Positions 62,773 through 64,000 of a DNA stretch of 64,000 nt are shown in pieces. A program made the translations under genes and the position numbers. Position 1 is the first letter of the stretch, and each line of letters opens with the position of its first letter. This DNA is from Lachnoclostridium edouardi (GTDB taxonomy: Bacteria; Bacillota; Clostridia; Lachnospirales; Lachnospiraceae), in the NCBI RefSeq assembly GCF_900240245.1, contig NZ_OESQ01000001.1, positions 1,542,157 to 1,606,156 of the forward strand, written 5' to 3'. Below the pieces are notes generated by a model. It was not told where the DNA came from. It saw nothing but the letters and a program-made list of their open reading frames with translations, and searched no databases.

Positions 62773-64000
62773 TTAGTCCAGAAAGATTCCACAGACAAAG
62801 TCATTTTTATAACGGCCAAAATAGGCTTCCCCGTCTGCCAGGCCCAGTTTGTACGTGCTGCCGTCCCACGGCTGATATACAGTTACATTATACTGATCAT
62901 ACCCTGTAATCAGCACATACTGGTCGCCGTCTGTATATGCTGCAACCGGGCAGCCCTTGCCTACAAAATACAGCATTTGATGAAGCGTACAGCCCTGGGC
63001 GTCAAAAATTAATATATCATTTTCATACTCTTTATTGACCCCCTCCTCCAGCCGTCTGGTAAGGCGTCTGGCAGCATTTTCCGGGCTCCGAATATTGGCC
63101 GTGTTGTCTCTGTCTATTCTGTTCCATACAATCCTTTGCTTATGGTCTGTGACAAAGCCCATTTTATCAAAAGCCAGAGCCGTCATCTGGGAGAAACTGT
63201 CAGAAATTCCCAGCAGCCTGCCGTTGCCATAAGCATAAAATTCCATGCTTCTGCTGCCGTCCCCGGATTTTAATTCTAAAAGCCCGGCGGCATCGTGAAT
63301 CAGCTTTTTAGGGCCGCTGACCTGAACCTGTTTTGTCCTGCTGATTTCCCGGTCAGTCTGAACAAAATAAAGCTTCCGCCTTTCCTCTGAAGCGTACCAT
63401 CCAATACTCTCCATCTCCCCCGAACCGATTTCCACATTGCACACAATAATATCGTCCCCATCCGTCTCATAGCCGGACTGGCCTGTTTTTACCAGCTTAT
63501 TCAGATGAATTCTGCTTTCCTCCACCGTCACGTCTGCAATATAATATCCAGGCTTTTCATACTGAGTTTCCGGCTCCATATTATCATTTACAATTTCAAT
63601 GGCATACATAGGCAGATCTACTGTCCGGCCGTGAAGAATCCATGTATCCTCCTGTTTGGCCTTTCCATACATGAAATCATTTCCCACAAATCCCAAAACT
63701 CTCACTGCGTCCCCGGACTGCGCCTGCACTTCCTGCTTAATCCCGGTTTTTAAGTCCATAACGTGAATTATGGCGGCTTTATAAATATCCGTGCCTTCCT
63801 GCCATGCAAAGTGGCTGCCGTCTTCACTGATGGCATACCCTCCGCTGCACAGATTATCTGCCACCACCATATACTCATTACTGTTTAAGTCTATTCCGTA
63901 TACGGCTCGGCCGTTCATAATGTAAAATAAATCATTGTCGCCTAAATAAGACAGCTTGTTTACATTCATCTTGATTTCTTCAAAGGATGCCTGTACAGGA
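62773..64000 (-). CDS. C-terminal part of a large protein with a C39-like peptidase domain (5' end outside)
   Basis: The frame is open to the window edge (PVQASFEEIK precedes the first visible Met), so the gene starts beyond 64000. The visible 409 residues include a beta-propeller-like region (LGDNDLFYIMNGRAVYGIDL, AISEDGSHFAWQEGTDIY). The C-terminal domain has GCTLHQMLYFVGKGCPVAAY and YVLITGYDQYNVTVYQPW, which resembles C39-like or papain-like peptidase folds where Cys precedes PVAAY. It may be an exported protein. Substrate and localisation need the missing N-terminus. Confidence 0.65.
   Translation of the reverse strand, partial: PVQASFEEIKMNVNKLSYLGDNDLFYIMNGRAVYGIDLNSNEYMVVADNLCSGGYAISEDGSHFAWQEGTDIYKAAIIHVMDLKTGIKQEVQAQSGDAVRVLGFVGNDFMYGKAKQEDTWILHGRTVDLPMYAIEIVNDNMEPETQYEKPGYYIADVTVEESRIHLNKLVKTGQSGYETDGDDIIVCNVEIGSGEMESIGWYASEERRKLYFVQTDREISRTKQVQVSGPKKLIHDAAGLLELKSGDGSRSMEFYAYGNGRLLGISDSFSQMTALAFDKMGFVTDHKQRIVWNRIDRDNTANIRSPENAARRLTRRLEEGVNKEYENDILIFDAQGCTLHQMLYFVGKGCPVAAYTDGDQYVLITGYDQYNVTVYQPWDGSTYKLGLADGEAYFGRYKNDFVCGIFLD

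Overview
The window looks like chromosome from a low-GC, strictly anaerobic, gut-type Clostridia bacterium, most likely Lachnospiraceae or Clostridium cluster XIVa. This is inferred from the gene content (rubrerythrin, LuxS, class B sortase, TRAP and PTS transporters, choline-binding-type wall repeats), strong AGGAGG ribosome binding sites, and Firmicutes regulation (SAM-I and yybP-ykoY riboswitches, CIRCE). No tRNA, rRNA or CRISPR array was seen.

Positions 1-8.3 kb hold a nitrogen-compound catabolic locus: FdrA-like and DUF2877 proteins (relatives of E. coli oxamate carbamoyltransferase subunits), an ankyrin/TPR protein, a creatinase-like M24 protein without the usual metal ligands, a GltS-like carrier, a divergent PucR-type regulator and a carbamate kinase. 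A carbamoyl transfer followed by ATP recovery is the likely theme. From 8.5 to 30.7 kb comes mostly core metabolism and stress: rubrerythrin, an FAH-family enzyme, glycerol kinase, a P-type ATPase behind a Mn2+-type riboswitch, trpS, luxS, clpB with CIRCE, LysR/aspA, a MarR-MATE efflux operon, sortase B, a glucose/maltose-type PTS, and a TRAP transporter with a 2-hydroxyacid dehydrogenase whose dctP gene is frameshifted.

Positions 30.7-42.9 kb are a mobile island. Two halves of an IS110-family transposase gene flank it. Inside are a decayed secreted wall-binding protein gene, an IS3/IS150-type element, zinc-ribbon proteins, two small HTH regulators, an IS481-type element, and an integrated replicon with a membrane protein, an FtsK-like ATPase, a CRESS-type Rep (HUH endonuclease plus SF3 helicase) and a tyrosine integrase. 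Three genes of this replicon (membrane protein, Rep and integrase) are broken at four sites, and at every one the reading frame can be restored by a -1 shift on an in-frame A_AAA_AAA heptamer. The neighbouring IS3 element uses the same heptamer for its expected OrfA-OrfB frameshift. This is the most unusual signal in the window.

From 43 to 64 kb the chromosome resumes: a panE-like pseudogene, an operon of lactonase, aroC, rpiB and a beta-hydroxyacid dehydrogenase, a DEAD-box helicase with an attenuator-like leader, a second small secreted wall-repeat protein paired with an HTH regulator, a two-component system, a 1715-residue surface protein with Shr-like repeats and a Fur-box-like promoter, a transaldolase, metK behind a SAM-I riboswitch, murA, and the C-terminal part of a large protein with a C39-like domain.
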